DNA from: Hyaloraphidium curvatum
Lineage: Eukaryota > Monoblepharomycota > Hyaloraphidiomycetes > Hyaloraphidiales > Hyaloraphidiaceae
Direction of reading: 5' to 3'
NCBI GenBank assembly: GCA_025558095.1
Contig: JAIVFI010000021.1
Span: 434,001 to 498,000, forward strand
DNA: 64,000 nucleotides
Shown here: piece after piece, positions 42,189 to 52,483 of the stretch
Numbering within the stretch: position 1 is the stretch's first letter
Layout of the letters: every line of letters begins with the position of its first letter
Notes under the pieces: generated by a model
Databases searched by the model: none
The model's input: only the letters and a program-made list of their open reading frames with translations
Told to the model about the DNA's origin: nothing
Made by a program: the position numbers and the translations under genes

Positions 42189-43337
42189 TCAAGTCTTTGG
42201 CTTCTTCGCGTTGGCCGCATGGGAATCCGCTCTCGGCTTGCGCTTTACTAGGGCGGAATTCAGAGTTGCAGCCTCGGCAGCCCGTGCGACCGGCATCTCG
42301 CCCGCGTTTGCATCACCGTTCCCGGCGACTGCAACGTCAACAACAACAGATCCTCTTGGCCATGTCGCCAATACATTGCTCGATGACGTGACACTGAGCT
42401 GCTGCGATGACCAATCGCTGACGGCCAGTGCCGTCGTGAGCGTGCTCCACTCTTCGTCGGTCAATGAGTTACGGGATTCAGTGTCATTGGCCGCGGAAGC
42501 TGGCTCATCCAAGAGCACCCAAAGAAAACCACCTCCTCCGGCATCCTGTGCCAATCCACCGACTTCCCAGAGCTCCTGGACGGTAGTGTGCTTCCCAAGC
42601 TCCTTCAAAAGGCGTCCTTTGGGATCGTCCGCAAACGCATGAATGACATCCGCGGCATTCGCAAAGGGGTCATATGGGTACCCAATCGTCCAACCCAGTT
42701 CGGCCGCAGTACGAAGCGCCTTTGACGCGGATGCACCGTCTTCTCCGGGGACATACGCCGTTTTGCTCGCCCCAACGCAATCGCGAACGGCCAGGTCCAA
42801 AGTGAGGAGCCACCATCGCGTCAGCTGGGCCGGCTGCAGCACTTGCTTGGAATTGCGCTTCGACGAGAGAGGGAAGATGTACTCGGGCTGCGGCCTCGCG
42901 AAGCAATGGATGCTTGTGTGCTTCTTCCGAGACAGCGCGAGCAAGAGCTTCAAGGACGCGGCCACGCATGCCCGAGTCATCGACGGCCGTGAAGACGGTG
43001 GGCGGATGCCGGTGGAATCGACCTTTTCCACGTGCAGGATGCAGGTGTCGGGGGAGCTGTACTCTGCGACAACCATGCCCGCTACCAGAATCTCGTCCCG
43101 GGACTGCCCCGCCATGTTCGCTCCCTCTTGCTTCGAGCCGTCGACGACGTCCACGGGGGCAGTCCCGTCGGCGGTGGAGTATAGGAACAGCCACCTCCTC
43201 CGAGTCCAGGGACCCGTGTCCCGCGACACGGGAGGATCGCAGGCCGCGGCGGGAGACGCAGCCGCGCGGAAGCGCACTGTGGTAGGAGCCGCCATGGCGG
43301 GAAGAAGATCGCCAAGGAGCTTTGCGGCGGAATCCAT
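42189..43337 (-). CDS. RTT109: RTT109-type histone acetyltransferase (KAT11 fold)
   Basis: Single exon of 382 codons from the ATG at 43337; in-frame codons extend further upstream but overlap the TAD2 promoter. Diagnostic blocks: ILVAGMVVAEYSSPDTCILHVEKVDSTG, SIHCFARPQPEYIFPLSSKR, and the QLTRWWLLTLDLAV segment. Near the end it has GYPYDPFANAADVIHAFADDPKGR and a basic tail (KKPKT). Rtt109 acetylates H3 K56 or K27/K9 with chaperones Vps75/Asf1 and is best known from fungi. The stop is 10 bp from the convergent MO25 stop. Confidence 0.83.
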   Translation of the reverse strand: MDSAAKLLGDLLPAMAAPTTVRFRAAASPAAACDPPVSRDTGPWTRRRWLFLYSTADGTAPVDVVDGSKQEGANMAGQSRDEILVAGMVVAEYSSPDTCILHVEKVDSTGIRPPSSRPSMTRACVAASLKLLLALSRKKHTSIHCFARPQPEYIFPLSSKRNSKQVLQPAQLTRWWLLTLDLAVRDCVGASKTAYVPGEDGASASKALRTAAELGWTIGYPYDPFANAADVIHAFADDPKGRLLKELGKHTTVQELWEVGGLAQDAGGGGFLWVLLDEPASAANDTESRNSLTDEEWSTLTTALAVSDWSSQQLSVTSSSNVLATWPRGSVVVDVAVAGNGDANAGEMPVARAAEAATLNSALVKRKPRADSHAANAKKPKT

Positions 43338-43446
43338 CTCGGTCTTCTTCGTTTGGTTGTGAGCTCGATGGGGCGAGTGACAGTAGTAGGACATCACCGA
43401 CAGACCGACAGCGATGTGCGACTCCAGCATGTGCGACTCCAGCCAT

Positions 43447-44165
43447 ATGGACGCAGCCCTGTTGCAGGCATGTTTAAGCAACGCACGTGTTGGGAGGGTC
43501 CTGAGATGGCCGGCAGGCGGAGTCGGCTCTGGAGGTGGACGAGGTGCCCGTTGGCTGCGTCGTTGTCGATTCCTCGGGCAACATCATTGCCAGCGGGAGG
43601 AACGCGACAAACGAGACGCTGAATGTAAGAATGGTCATCGTCAGAAGCTCTCCCGCAAGCCGAGTCGTTGCTGCAGGGGACGGCCCACGCCGAGTTCGTG
43701 GCAATCAATTCTCTGGAGCCGCGGGACTTCACCGATTGCGAGCTCTACGTAACGGTGGAGCCGTGCATCATGTGTGCCTCTGCCTTGAGACAGCTGCGGT
43801 TTCGAAACGTGTTTTTTGGCTGTTGGAACGAAAAGTTCGGCGGTTGTGGGGGTGTGACGAGAGTGCATGCGGAGTAAGGCCGGCGAGGGATGGCAAGGTT
43901 GCATCGCTAAGTGGATGTGATCCAGGCCCAGCTCTCCAGATCCTATTCTAAAGGCATATGGCGGCCACGGCAAGAATGAGGCGATCATGCTTCTGCGGCG
44001 GTTCTACCTCAAGGAGAACTTCAACGGTAGGCCACGATTCCCGGCACGTGAATCCGCATTGAGCTCTTTGAAGCTCCAGAGCCGAAGAAGAAGTCTAATC
44101 GGACATTGAAGGAGCTGGATAAGGGGGGGGGTTGGCTTGACAGGCAGCACAAGAGATATCAATAG
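43447..44165 (+). CDS. TAD2: tRNA wobble adenosine deaminase catalytic subunit (TAD2/ADAT2)
   Basis: Exons 43447-43467, 43517-43624, 43677-43873, 43926-44026 and 44080-44165 give 513 nt, 170 residues. The first intron uses GC-AG ends (49 nt); with it the start reads MDAALLQ-AESALEVDEVPVGC, aligning without gaps to ADAT2. Zinc and catalytic residues are present in TAHAEFVAI (HAE) and EPCIMCASALRQL (PCxxC). FGGCGG and LLRRFYLKEN are as in the family, followed by a lysine-rich tail. The enzyme converts A34 to inosine with TAD3. It is divergent from RTT109 and 72 bp upstream of DDI1. Confidence 0.94.
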
Positions 44166-44237
44166 CTTCTACTACTCTACCATACATTCTTCCCCAGTCT
44201 TCTCCGTCTTCTCCCCCCGTCTCCGACGAGAGACGCA

Positions 44238-45939
44238 ATGAGGCTGTCGATAACAACGGAAGCCGGCGAGCTCCACAGCCTGTCGTTGCCTCCGTCCTTG
44301 GATCTTGCGTCCCTGCGAGCGCTCGTCGCTGCGGAACTCTCGGCTGCCAACGCGAGCTCCGTTGTGCTCTTGCACAATGGCGCGGTGCTCGACGGCGACG
44401 CCAGGACATTGCTGGAGCTGGGCGTCGTGGAAGACGATATTCTACTCGTTCGCATCGGCCCAACGAGACCGGCTGCGGTGGCGGACACCGCGGAGCTTGC
44501 GAGACTTCAGCTGCTCGCGGATGCCGGAGCCCTGGAGCGGCTCGCAAGGGCTCAGCCGGCTGTGGCGGACGCGGCCCTTAACAACCCCACTGAGTTCCGA
44601 AGGATGTTTCGGGAGCTGGAACGGGCTCGTCGGGAGGCCGAGGAGCGGAGGGCCACCGAACTGGTGGGTACGCGTTTCCAACGCGCGGATATCTGCCTCC
44701 TGATTCGTCGCACACGGGCAGGCGCGGCTCGACAACGCGGATCCCTTCGACATGGAAGCGCAGCGCAAGATCGAAGAGATGATACGGCAGGAGCAGGTAC
44801 AGGAAAACATGGAGGTGGGACGGCGTGGCGGCTTGCAGCCGTCCGACGCTCACTTGCATGCGGTGTCCTCTTCGTTTGCCATTTGTGAAGCTTGCGATGG
44901 AGCACAACCCTGAGGCTTTCGGCCGGGTGACTATGCTGTACATTGACTGTCAAGTCAACGGCCACAGCGTGAAGGCCTTTGTCGACTCTGGTAAATTCCG
45001 TCGATGGCGAGAAAGTGGCGCAACGTAACGAAGCCGTGCATTCTAGGTGCGCAGGCAACAATCAGTTGAGTCAGCTTGTCATCTAGCGATCGTCTCCGGC
45101 TTACTTTCTGGTCCGCCGGTTCCGGCCTTTTGCTTCCGCCAATCGCCCAGTGAGCCCTGAATGTGCGGAAGCATGCGGGTACGTCATCGAGTGCTAAGCA
45201 GACGCGCGTGCGCTGGAGATTAATCGGAACCGTCAAAAGAATCATGCGACTTTTGGACTCGCGCTTCGCTGGCATTGCGCGCGGCGTAGGGACCGCCAAA
45301 ATCCTCGGGCGCGTGCACTCTGCGCCTATGAAGGTCGGGGACAAGTACTTTAGCTGTTCGTTCACGGTCATGGAGGGCAAGGGGGTGGATCTGCTCTTTG
45401 GCCTCGACATGCTCAGGCGGCACCAGGTTGTTCTGCCCGCCAAACTTCTGACCAACTCACCTGACCTGCTGCCTCAACGTGCTTCAGGCCGTGATTGACT
45501 TGGGAGAGAACTGTCTCCGGATGTACGATCAAGCGGTGCCTTTCCTTTCGGAGCATGAGCTACCCGAAAAGGCGCGCTGGGAAGGGGCCGACGAAGCCGA
45601 TCCGGCGGCGGAAGGGGCGGTCACCCCGGGTTCTCTCGCAGCGGCCGGTGGCCCGACACCTGCAGCCGCGACCGCTGCAGCCTCGCCTGCGGTACAGGCA
45701 CCGCAGCAGCCCCAGCCCAGCATCACGCTACCGGTGCCGGCCTCGCGGATCGCCCCATCTCGCGGCAGCGTGAACGAGGAGCACGTTTCCACGCTCATGG
45801 CTCTTGGAGCGTCGCGGGAAGAGGCAATCAGGGCCTTGGAGTGGGTTTCGCGCCTGGGATGCTGTCACTGGCACTTATGCTGCAGCTACGCAGAGCCGCA
45901 GGGGGGAACGTAGACCTCGCTGCGTCGCTGATGTTTTAG
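44238..45939 (+). CDS. DDI1: DDI1-type ubiquitin shuttle protease (UBL-RVP-UBA)
   Basis: The N-terminal ubiquitin-like domain (from the ATG at 44238) is followed by [15 protein letters not shown], then [20 protein letters not shown]. The retroviral-type aspartic protease core has [20 protein letters not shown] joined over three introns, then [19 protein letters not shown] and GLDMLRRHQ. The catalytic DSG is intact. After a proline/alanine-rich linker comes a UBA domain ([22 protein letters not shown]), and the last splice adds [17 protein letters not shown]1 cleaves polyubiquitylated substrates. At least six short introns are present. Confidence 0.93.
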
Positions 45940-46184
45940 CCGGGGTGCCGGGTATGCTGGAACATGGGTCGTTTGCAGTGTGGCGTTCTGCGAAGCAATG
46001 ATTCCTGAAAGCCAGACTCCTTCCCCGCGCGGCCTCGAAGCTCCCTTTTTTGCCTTGTCGTCCGCCTCGCGGAGGGGTCGATGGAGTGTTCCTTCGCAAA
46101 AGGAGCCGAGAAATGGAAAAGACAGAGTGTTGGCCAGGGCCTAAGAATCATTCTTCAGTGCCTGATTCCTCCGGTTGAAGCATT

Positions 46185-46270
46185 CCGACCTTGGCGCAGT
46201 TGGTTTAGCGCATGGCGCTGTAAAGGCTTGTGGTACGCCGGGGTCCCGTGTTCAAATCACGGAGGTCGGA
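46185..46270 (+). tRNA. tRNA-Tyr (GTA) with an 11-nt intron
   Basis: Acceptor CCGACCT pairs with AGGTCGG, discriminator A. D-stem GCGC/GCGC, anticodon stem TGGCG/CGCCG, loop CTGTAA, 11-nt intron, then A. T-arm CCGTG/CACGG with TTCAAAT. The intron after position 37 is standard for eukaryotic tRNA-Tyr. A TTTT terminator follows within 10 nt. Confidence 0.94.
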
Positions 46271-46779
46271 ACTCTTTTCGCGTTGTTCCCGAGCCATGTC
46301 TTCAGAGGCAAACTGATCTACTCGACGCTGACTCGACGTGTTGGGCTCCGTTTAGCGTTTTTCGGAGTCGGAGCGGGTCCATTGTCCTCAAACTGGTCGG
46401 CAGCCCCAGTGCCACCGTGATGCGTGAAGATTTTACTCTGCCGTGTGTTTCTCACGCCTAAATGAACCCAGCCTCGACTGCTTTTTTCTTTGCTCCCTCG
46501 AGCTCCTTGGGGGTTGGGGAGTTTTAGAGGCAGGGCACTGGGACTAAGGGGATGATGTGACGTGATGATCGAGGTGCGCCTTTCGGCCGCGGTGCTGTCC
46601 CATCTTCTCCAGCCTGCGCCCCGCCTCGGCGTAAAAACGATCTAGAGCGTGGGATCCCGTTGCTTGGGCCGCTTTTCCGCGGAGAATCTCTGGGCCGCTT
46701 TTCCACGGAGAATCTCCCTCTGGGACCCCGGCGTCTCCCAGCCTACCTCACCCGCACGAAATGGGAGCTGACGTTGGAC

Positions 46780-48095
46780 ATGTCTGACAAACTGCGTTCA
46801 TGGTGGTCCGGGACGTTTGGGGATGGGACCGCTGCGAACGGGACTAAGGGGTCCTCGGGGCTTCATGCGACGGTGTCTTCGCTTCAGCCGGTGACTGTGC
46901 CAGCTCGGCGTCGGATCTTTGTCAATCTCCCTCAGCCTGACTCGTTTTTGGATGCTGCTGGCTTCCCCTCCGTGCAATTCCCGAGCAACGAGGTCTCCAC
47001 AGCCAAGTGAGTGCCTGGACCGCTACTGAATGACGTGCATCTGGAAACTCCTGGCAGATATTCAATCATCACCTTCCTACCCAAGAACCTCTGGGAACAG
47101 TTCCATCGCATTGCGAACGGTAAGTGTCGCGGTTCTCCGTCGGAAAGCCGACGATTTGACGCGCCGCCCAGTGTTCTTCCTGGCCATGGCGGTGTCCCAG
47201 GTGTTCCCGGTCTTCCAGGTCACCAACGCGTTCATGCCCTTCGTGCCCCTGGTCATCGTGCTCACGCTGACGGCCTTGAAGGACGGATGGGAGGACTACA
47301 AGCGCCACAAGTCGGACAAGGAGCTCAACAACAGCTTGACGCGACGTCTGGCCCGGCATCACAACGTGAACTACCTCGCCGAGGAGCTGGACGACCGTCG
47401 GCCGTGCTTTGATGGTACCTTGTTCTGGAAGACCATCGACAACCTGCTGGCGGTGCTGCCTTGCTGCGAGTCGTGCCTGAGGCCCCACATGCAGCGCCGC
47501 AGAGCCAAAGTCCTTGCCCGCCAAGATGAGCTGCTACGGGAGAACCATGGGTACGCCGTGGCGGATGCGCCTAGTTCCTTTTCGAAACCTGAAGCGTACG
47601 AAGAGGAATGGCCGGTCGTGACTTGGTCCGACCTCCGTGTCGGGGATTTCGTCTTTTTGAGGAAAAACGACCTGATCCCGGCCGATGTGGTGGTTCTGAG
47701 CACGTCGGATCCGGATAACCTGGCTTACGTGGAGACAAAGAACCTCGACGGCGAGACGAACTTGAAGTCAAAGGTCGGGCCTGTGGATCTACGGTTTCTC
47801 GACAGTGCCTACTCGTGCAGGGGCGCTAGATTCTGGCTTGACTCCGAGGGACCGAACCTGAATCTCTATACCTACTCTGGAGTAATAATGATTCCAACCG
47901 CCGCCGCCGCGGTAGGCGACGGATTGAACTCTTTGCACAGGTCGCCTTTGGCCGATCCCGCCGTTGACATGGGCGCCAAGGGCGCGGCGGAAACCAGCTC
48001 TATTCCGCGCGGCGTACCTCTGCCGGAGCACGCGGTTTCGCATTATGCGCGGAATGAATCTAATCCCTATATAGCAGACGACCTACAGTACCAGG
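46780..48095 (+). pseudogene. P4-type ATPase (phospholipid flippase), N-terminal part only
   Basis: The start MSDKLRSWWSG leads to RRRIFVNLPQPDSF, then across a 51-nt intron (47007-47057) to KYSIITFLPKNLWEQFHRIAN. A second intron follows, then VFFLAMAVSQVFPVF. The actuator entry has VGDFVFLRKNDLIPADVVVLS and ETKNLDGETNLKSK. After ARFWLDSEGPNLNLYTYSG the family sequence fades, and at about 48095 the frame runs into reverse-transcriptase-like sequence. The DKTGT phosphorylation domain and most membrane helices are absent, so the gene is truncated and probably inactive. Confidence 0.8.
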
Positions 48096-48099
48096 AGCG

Positions 48100-48819
48100 C
48101 TCCACTCATGCGCCTCCGGTCACGCCATGGCTTGGGCCCGCGCCTCCCCCGCGTTCCGCGCCCACCACATGCAAGACCCGGAGCTCTTCATCGCCGCCGC
48201 TCATTGCTTCGGGCTGCCCCGCATCGGCCGCCGCCACGTGCTGCAAGTGCAACCTCACGCTGGGCTCCCACGTCGTCGCCCACGCGCTCTCTTGCTCCTC
48301 CGGGGAATGGCTCCGCATCGGCAGTGGCTACGGGCGCCACAACCGCTGTCGCGATGCACTCAAGGCCCTGGTCGAGGAACCGCCCCGCGCCGCGCTCTCC
48401 GCCAAGATCGAGCCCAACCTCGCCCTGGAAGGTATCCCGCGCGCCCAGAACGCACCATTTGCAACCCCACGCGCATCTGGCACCGCTGGCACCCCTTCCT
48501 CGGCCGAGCAGAACCGGGCCGACCTCCTGATCAACCATTCCCTCACCAACGAGCGCCTCCTCGTGGACCTGTCGATCACAAACGACTCCTGTTGACGTAA
48601 TGGTGTCCGAGGTGCTCATGTCCCGGAGTGCTGACGGACAGACAGACGGTTGCCGAAGCATCGCCCGTTCCAGGTTTTAGTGTCGATGGCTTGCGCGCAC
48701 TCTTCACCTGCCGCGCACGCCAGCGCCTTTCCGTGGCATGCATGAAGGGCAACGCAGCCATCTATACCGCCTTCAAGGAGAAAGGATACCAAGTTCCGTC
48801 GGCCGCCGACGCGGCCTAA
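48100..48819 (+). mobile_element. 3' remnant of a non-LTR-type retroelement (reverse-transcriptase C-terminus)
   Basis: The frame continues from the flippase into CCKCNLTLGSHVVAHALSC, GYGRHNRCRDALKALVEE and RADLLINHSLTNERLLVDLS. This is the zinc-type and RHN/RxD...D arrangement seen after the RT domain in many retroelements. A second frame (48628-48819) ends FTCRARQRLSVACMKGNAAIY, the usual last helix, before the stop at 48817-48819. The palm domain (YxDD) is absent, so this is a 5'-truncated insertion. No poly(A) or target duplication was evident. Confidence 0.6.
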
Positions 48820-48865
48820 TTTATTGTACCGGCTAGCGCGTATTAGATCCGTCATGCATTAATCC

Positions 48866-49861
48866 CTATCCCGGCTCGGCCATCGGATCCACGATCGTGA
48901 CGTTGCAAGGGCTGCCTGCTTGGCCCTGGCTCGTCGCTTCCCGCACCGCCTTTTCGCGCGCGCGTTCCAACCCAGCCCTGCCGCCGGCCTCGGCACCCTG
49001 CTCCTCCCACTCGCAAAAATCAACGAGGCTCCCGGCCTCGGATGGCGCGATCGCGTGGTGCTGACCGATGCATCCGTGCTGCCCCAGATCTTGGAGCGGC
49101 AAGGGCGAGGCTCCGGCCGCCTCGAGCAGATCGCACCGCACTAGAAAGGCGTCCAGCATGTTCTGCACGTACGCGAGGCCGTACCCGTACGAGGTTGCCA
49201 GCATGTTCACCGAGGCGAGACCGGCGCCATACACCTTGGTGTAGTGGTTCGTTCCGTTGCGCATGTGGACCCCGGCGCCTTTCGCATCTGGTGCCACCGT
49301 GAGGCACGACGAGGCGGGGAGGTTGGAGTTGTACTCGATGGTGACGAGGCGGGGACGGTATCCGCACCGGAACAAGGCGCGCAGGATCCAGAGATCGAGG
49401 CCGTCGACGTCCACCGACAGATAATCGAGGTCCTGAGGCACGCGGTAGGTCCGGAACAGTCCGCACACGTTCTCGGGCGACAGCATGTGTTTCCGCAAAT
49501 TGATTGTAGCGTTTTCGTTGCCTCCATCCATGAGAAGTCCCCGCCAGCCTCGTAGATGAAGCTGGTAGGTGTTGGCACCGCTGCCCCCTTCGAAAGATAG
49601 AGCGTTGAAACCAAACTCCACGTAGAAAGGCTCAAGGCTGGTGCCAATAGCCTCAAAAATGGACCTTATGGCACCGTCTTGGCCGGCCTGCGAGGTGATC
49701 CTCGCCGGCACGACGCGGAGAGCCGGCAAGGATCCGGGCAAAGGGCAGACGGGAACGTGGGGCCCCGCAGAGAGTAGTTGCAGTATGTAGACCGTTACCA
49801 GACATCCAGCAACAGCCAACCACGACCGAGCTGGCCACCATTTGAACACCGCCGCCACCAT
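48866..49861 (-). CDS. Membrane-anchored FkbM-type methyltransferase
   Basis: Single exon, 331 codons, ATG at 49861. A signal anchor lies near residues 14-32 (WLAVAGCLVTVYILQLLSA). The catalytic part has AGQDGAIRSIFEAIG, then PFYVEFGFNALSFEGGSGANTY, GWRGLLMDGGNENATINLRKH, and LDYLSVDVDGLDLWILRAL. This is the usual order of FkbM/Methyltransferase_21 proteins of algae and animals. It would methylate a secreted sugar or glycan; substrate unknown. The C-terminus is Glu/Ala-rich. Confidence 0.8.
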   Translation of the reverse strand: MVAAVFKWWPARSWLAVAGCLVTVYILQLLSAGPHVPVCPLPGSLPALRVVPARITSQAGQDGAIRSIFEAIGTSLEPFYVEFGFNALSFEGGSGANTYQLHLRGWRGLLMDGGNENATINLRKHMLSPENVCGLFRTYRVPQDLDYLSVDVDGLDLWILRALFRCGYRPRLVTIEYNSNLPASSCLTVAPDAKGAGVHMRNGTNHYTKVYGAGLASVNMLATSYGYGLAYVQNMLDAFLVRCDLLEAAGASPLPLQDLGQHGCIGQHHAIAPSEAGSLVDFCEWEEQGAEAGGRAGLERAREKAVREATSQGQAGSPCNVTIVDPMAEPG

Positions 49862-50145
49862 CTAGGCCCGGACACAGGTTGGAGAAGGGAACCGGCGCGT
49901 CTCGAATCTCGCTTGCAGCTCTCCCACAAAAATCTCTCGGGATCCAATCACAGCAGATGAAGATGTGCCAGGAGAGCCGTTCCGGGCTGCCGTCACTCGG
50001 AAGCTGTTTGTTTCAACGCGCGCGATAGGACGTGTGGGCGCTGGGGTGCGGCACGCCCGTACGATAAATCGTATGGCCCGCCAGCGCGGCTTCCTGTTCT
50101 CCCCGCCCGAAATGGCAACCGCGGATCCAGCCGTCACGGCGACCA

Positions 50146-50856
50146 CGTTGAATTCAAGATTTGCTGCATCGGCGCCGGCTACGTCGGTACGTCCCCCGTC
50201 TGCCGCTACCGCGGCGCGTCGCTCACGGGCCCGAGAGGCGGCCCGACCAGTACCGTCATTGCATATGACAGAGTTGGTCAAGGCCCCCACCCACGGCCTC
50301 TCCCAACATGCCGACGGAACGATGCCGGAGTTGCCTAGATGAGAAAGAAGCTGGATGGGTTGGATGGATGGACTCGGCTATTTTCAACCGCGCCGTACGA
50401 TGCAGTGCTCGATTAAGTTCCGGGCACGCGTTGGACGATCTTTTGCGTCACCGCGAGGGCTCCCATGCGGCGAACATTGATGCCGTCGCTGCGAAATAGA
50501 GACATCTCCCCCCAGCTTCTTTCGATTCGCTGTTCCGTGAAATGGCGCTTCCCATCAGGGAGATGAACAAATCCTGGAGAGTCAGGGAAGTGTCCCAGGA
50601 GTCAGACACCCGCGAGGAGCTGACGAGCTGGCCGCGCAGCGAATCCTGTCGCGGGCCCAATGTGCATGAGCTCCGCCAAAGTTGTTTAAGAGCTTCAGGC
50701 CCGCAGTGACCGTCTAGTACCCGCCAACAGCGACTTCACTGCTACGCAGTTCCGTCGGCATAAGTGCATGAACAAGCCCGCGTTCGCCTTGACGGGCGCC
50801 TGATCCTGGACAGCGCCAACCTGAGGACGATTGGGTTGCAAGGTCAAGGTGATTAG
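50146..50856 (+). pseudogene. Decayed UDP-glucose 6-dehydrogenase remnant
   Basis: Near 50150 the frame reads FKICCIGAGYVG, then across a possible intron (GTACGT donor at about 50187) GGPTSTVIAY, the Rossmann start of UDP-glucose dehydrogenase. Near 50760-50856 the end of the same family appears (NKPAF, then in a shifted frame FDGRLILDSANLRTIGLQ) with the frame broken inside KPAF. The catalytic cysteine segment and most of the roughly 480-residue protein are not recognisable between them. It lies next to the intact UDP-rhamnose synthase. Confidence 0.58.
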
Positions 50857-51189
50857 CCGCCCGAGTAAAGCCACAGCACGAGACGGCGGGATCCTTAAGA
50901 TACAGGGCAGTCGTGTCAGGCACATTTGCGGAGTTTCCGCGCACGGTTGGTCGAGCGCTAAACGTCACCACCACTGAAACAACTGCAGGCATAGAGACAT
51001 TACCCGCGCACGGCTTCGACCGCCGGACACATTCGAGGACTTCCGGCTCCAGCACCAGACGGGTTGGGAGTGTAGATATCTTCGAGTTTGCGGACAGCTA
51101 TCAGCGGCAGTCAGGTTCGCAATTCTCCCGCACGGTGCGTGCGAAGTTTGTACGAAAAGTGATAATAATTGAGCTGCCATGTCACCTGC

Positions 51190-52350
51190 TTACTGCGCCG
51201 CGGCCAGGTTCTTGGCCATCCTTTTGAAGCATTCTTCATAGGCCACATGCACTTCGGGTATCTCGATTCCGTATCTCCTGGCAGCTTCCACGAGCTTGTT
51301 CGTGTCCTAACGCGGCCATCAGAGGCCATCCTAAACCGCTGGGGCCCGTGCGACCTACCAGCTCGCAGTTGGACCTCCCGGCCTTGAGGATCTTTGCCTG
51401 CTCATCCACCGTAAAGTTCTTCCATTCGAAGTCCGGCCTGACGTACTTCTTGTACAGTGCGAGCACCTCGTTGTGCGAGATGGCACCCGGGTTGGTGAAA
51501 TTGTACACGCCCGTGTGCCGGTTCAGGGCCAGCGTGATCGCCACCGGGAGCAGATCCGTGAGCATCGTCATCGAGTTGGGGATGTTGACCACACGCTCGT
51601 ATTTGGAGATCTTGGTGACGAAGCTCCGCGGGCTCAGGTCGTCCGAGACGGGCATGCGCAGACGGAGGGTGAGCACGTTGTCGTACGGGGCGAGGAGCTG
51701 ATTCCGGGCGGGCAACGGTGGTCAGCCGCCGAAGGGGGGAATGGGGAGCCGAAGGGGCCCACCTTTTCCACCATGGCCTTGGTGTAGCTGTAGAACGAGC
51801 CCGAAAAGTTGGCCGGGTCCTCCTCGGTGAACGGTACCCCGTGCTCCTTGTGCACGTCGTCGTAGTGGTAAATGCAGCCTATCAAGTTGCCCGCGGGACA
51901 CATTGGCACCATTAAGCACCGGTAAGGCCGTTCGGGAGCCCGGAAAGCCCACCCGTAGCAAAGTTGGTCATGTGAACGCCCTTGAGGTAGCAGCAGTCGG
52001 CCAGGTTGAGCGTGCCGATGACGTTGGACCGGATCGTCGCCTGCTTGTTGTCCTCGCACCAGTCGACGTTGGGGCGGCCCGTCTACGCGGGTTTCGTCTG
52101 TTAGGGAGCGGGTTCCCGCCTCGGGACCAACGCGACCCACCACGCCAGCGCAGTTCAGCACGTGCGTCGGCTTCAGCCTGTCCAGCTCCGCAAGCAGCTT
52201 CTCGCGCTCTTCCATGCGGCACTCGCTGGCGTGCACCGCGTAGCCCTTTGCCTTGAGCATGTCGATGATCATGCCGCCGATCCAGCCCTTGGGGCCGACG
52301 ACGAGGAAGAGGGGCGCCGCGGCGCCGGAGGTGCTGTCAGTCGTCGCCAT
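51190..52350 (-). CDS. Nucleotide-rhamnose synthase/epimerase-reductase (NRS/ER, UER1-like)
   Basis: Minus-strand exons start MATTDSTSGAAAPLFLVVG and PKGWIGGMIIDML (the GxxGWIG NAD(P) motif). They continue with LKPTHVLNCAGVVGRV, GRPNVDWCEDNKQATI in the next frame, GCIYHYDDVHKEHG, and SGSFYSYTKAMVEK (YxxxK). After these come VLTLRLRMPVSDDLSPRSF, NIPNSMTMLTDLLPVAI and YNFTNPGAISHNEVL, ending with IPEVHVAYEECFKR at 51190. This is the plant/algal 3,5-epimerase/4-keto-reductase that makes UDP- or dTDP-L-rhamnose. The dehydratase step must come from another gene. About three short introns. Confidence 0.9.
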
Positions 52351-52483
52351 GCCGAGTCTGGAGGGGGGTGCAATTTGATTCTCCGTTTGGCCAGTGTTTG
52401 GCCTGACGACGTTGTGCGGGTTCGCTGATGGGCTGGGGCGGTTGTCCCCCCTGCAGTTTTGTCACATCCGACGGCGCATCGGC

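Noticed and set aside
43468..43516. A 28-nt GT-AG intron (43489-43516) in TAD2
   Set aside because: It would be shorter than the well-supported introns and leaves extra residues before the conserved block. The 49-nt GC-AG alternative gives a gapless match to ADAT2.
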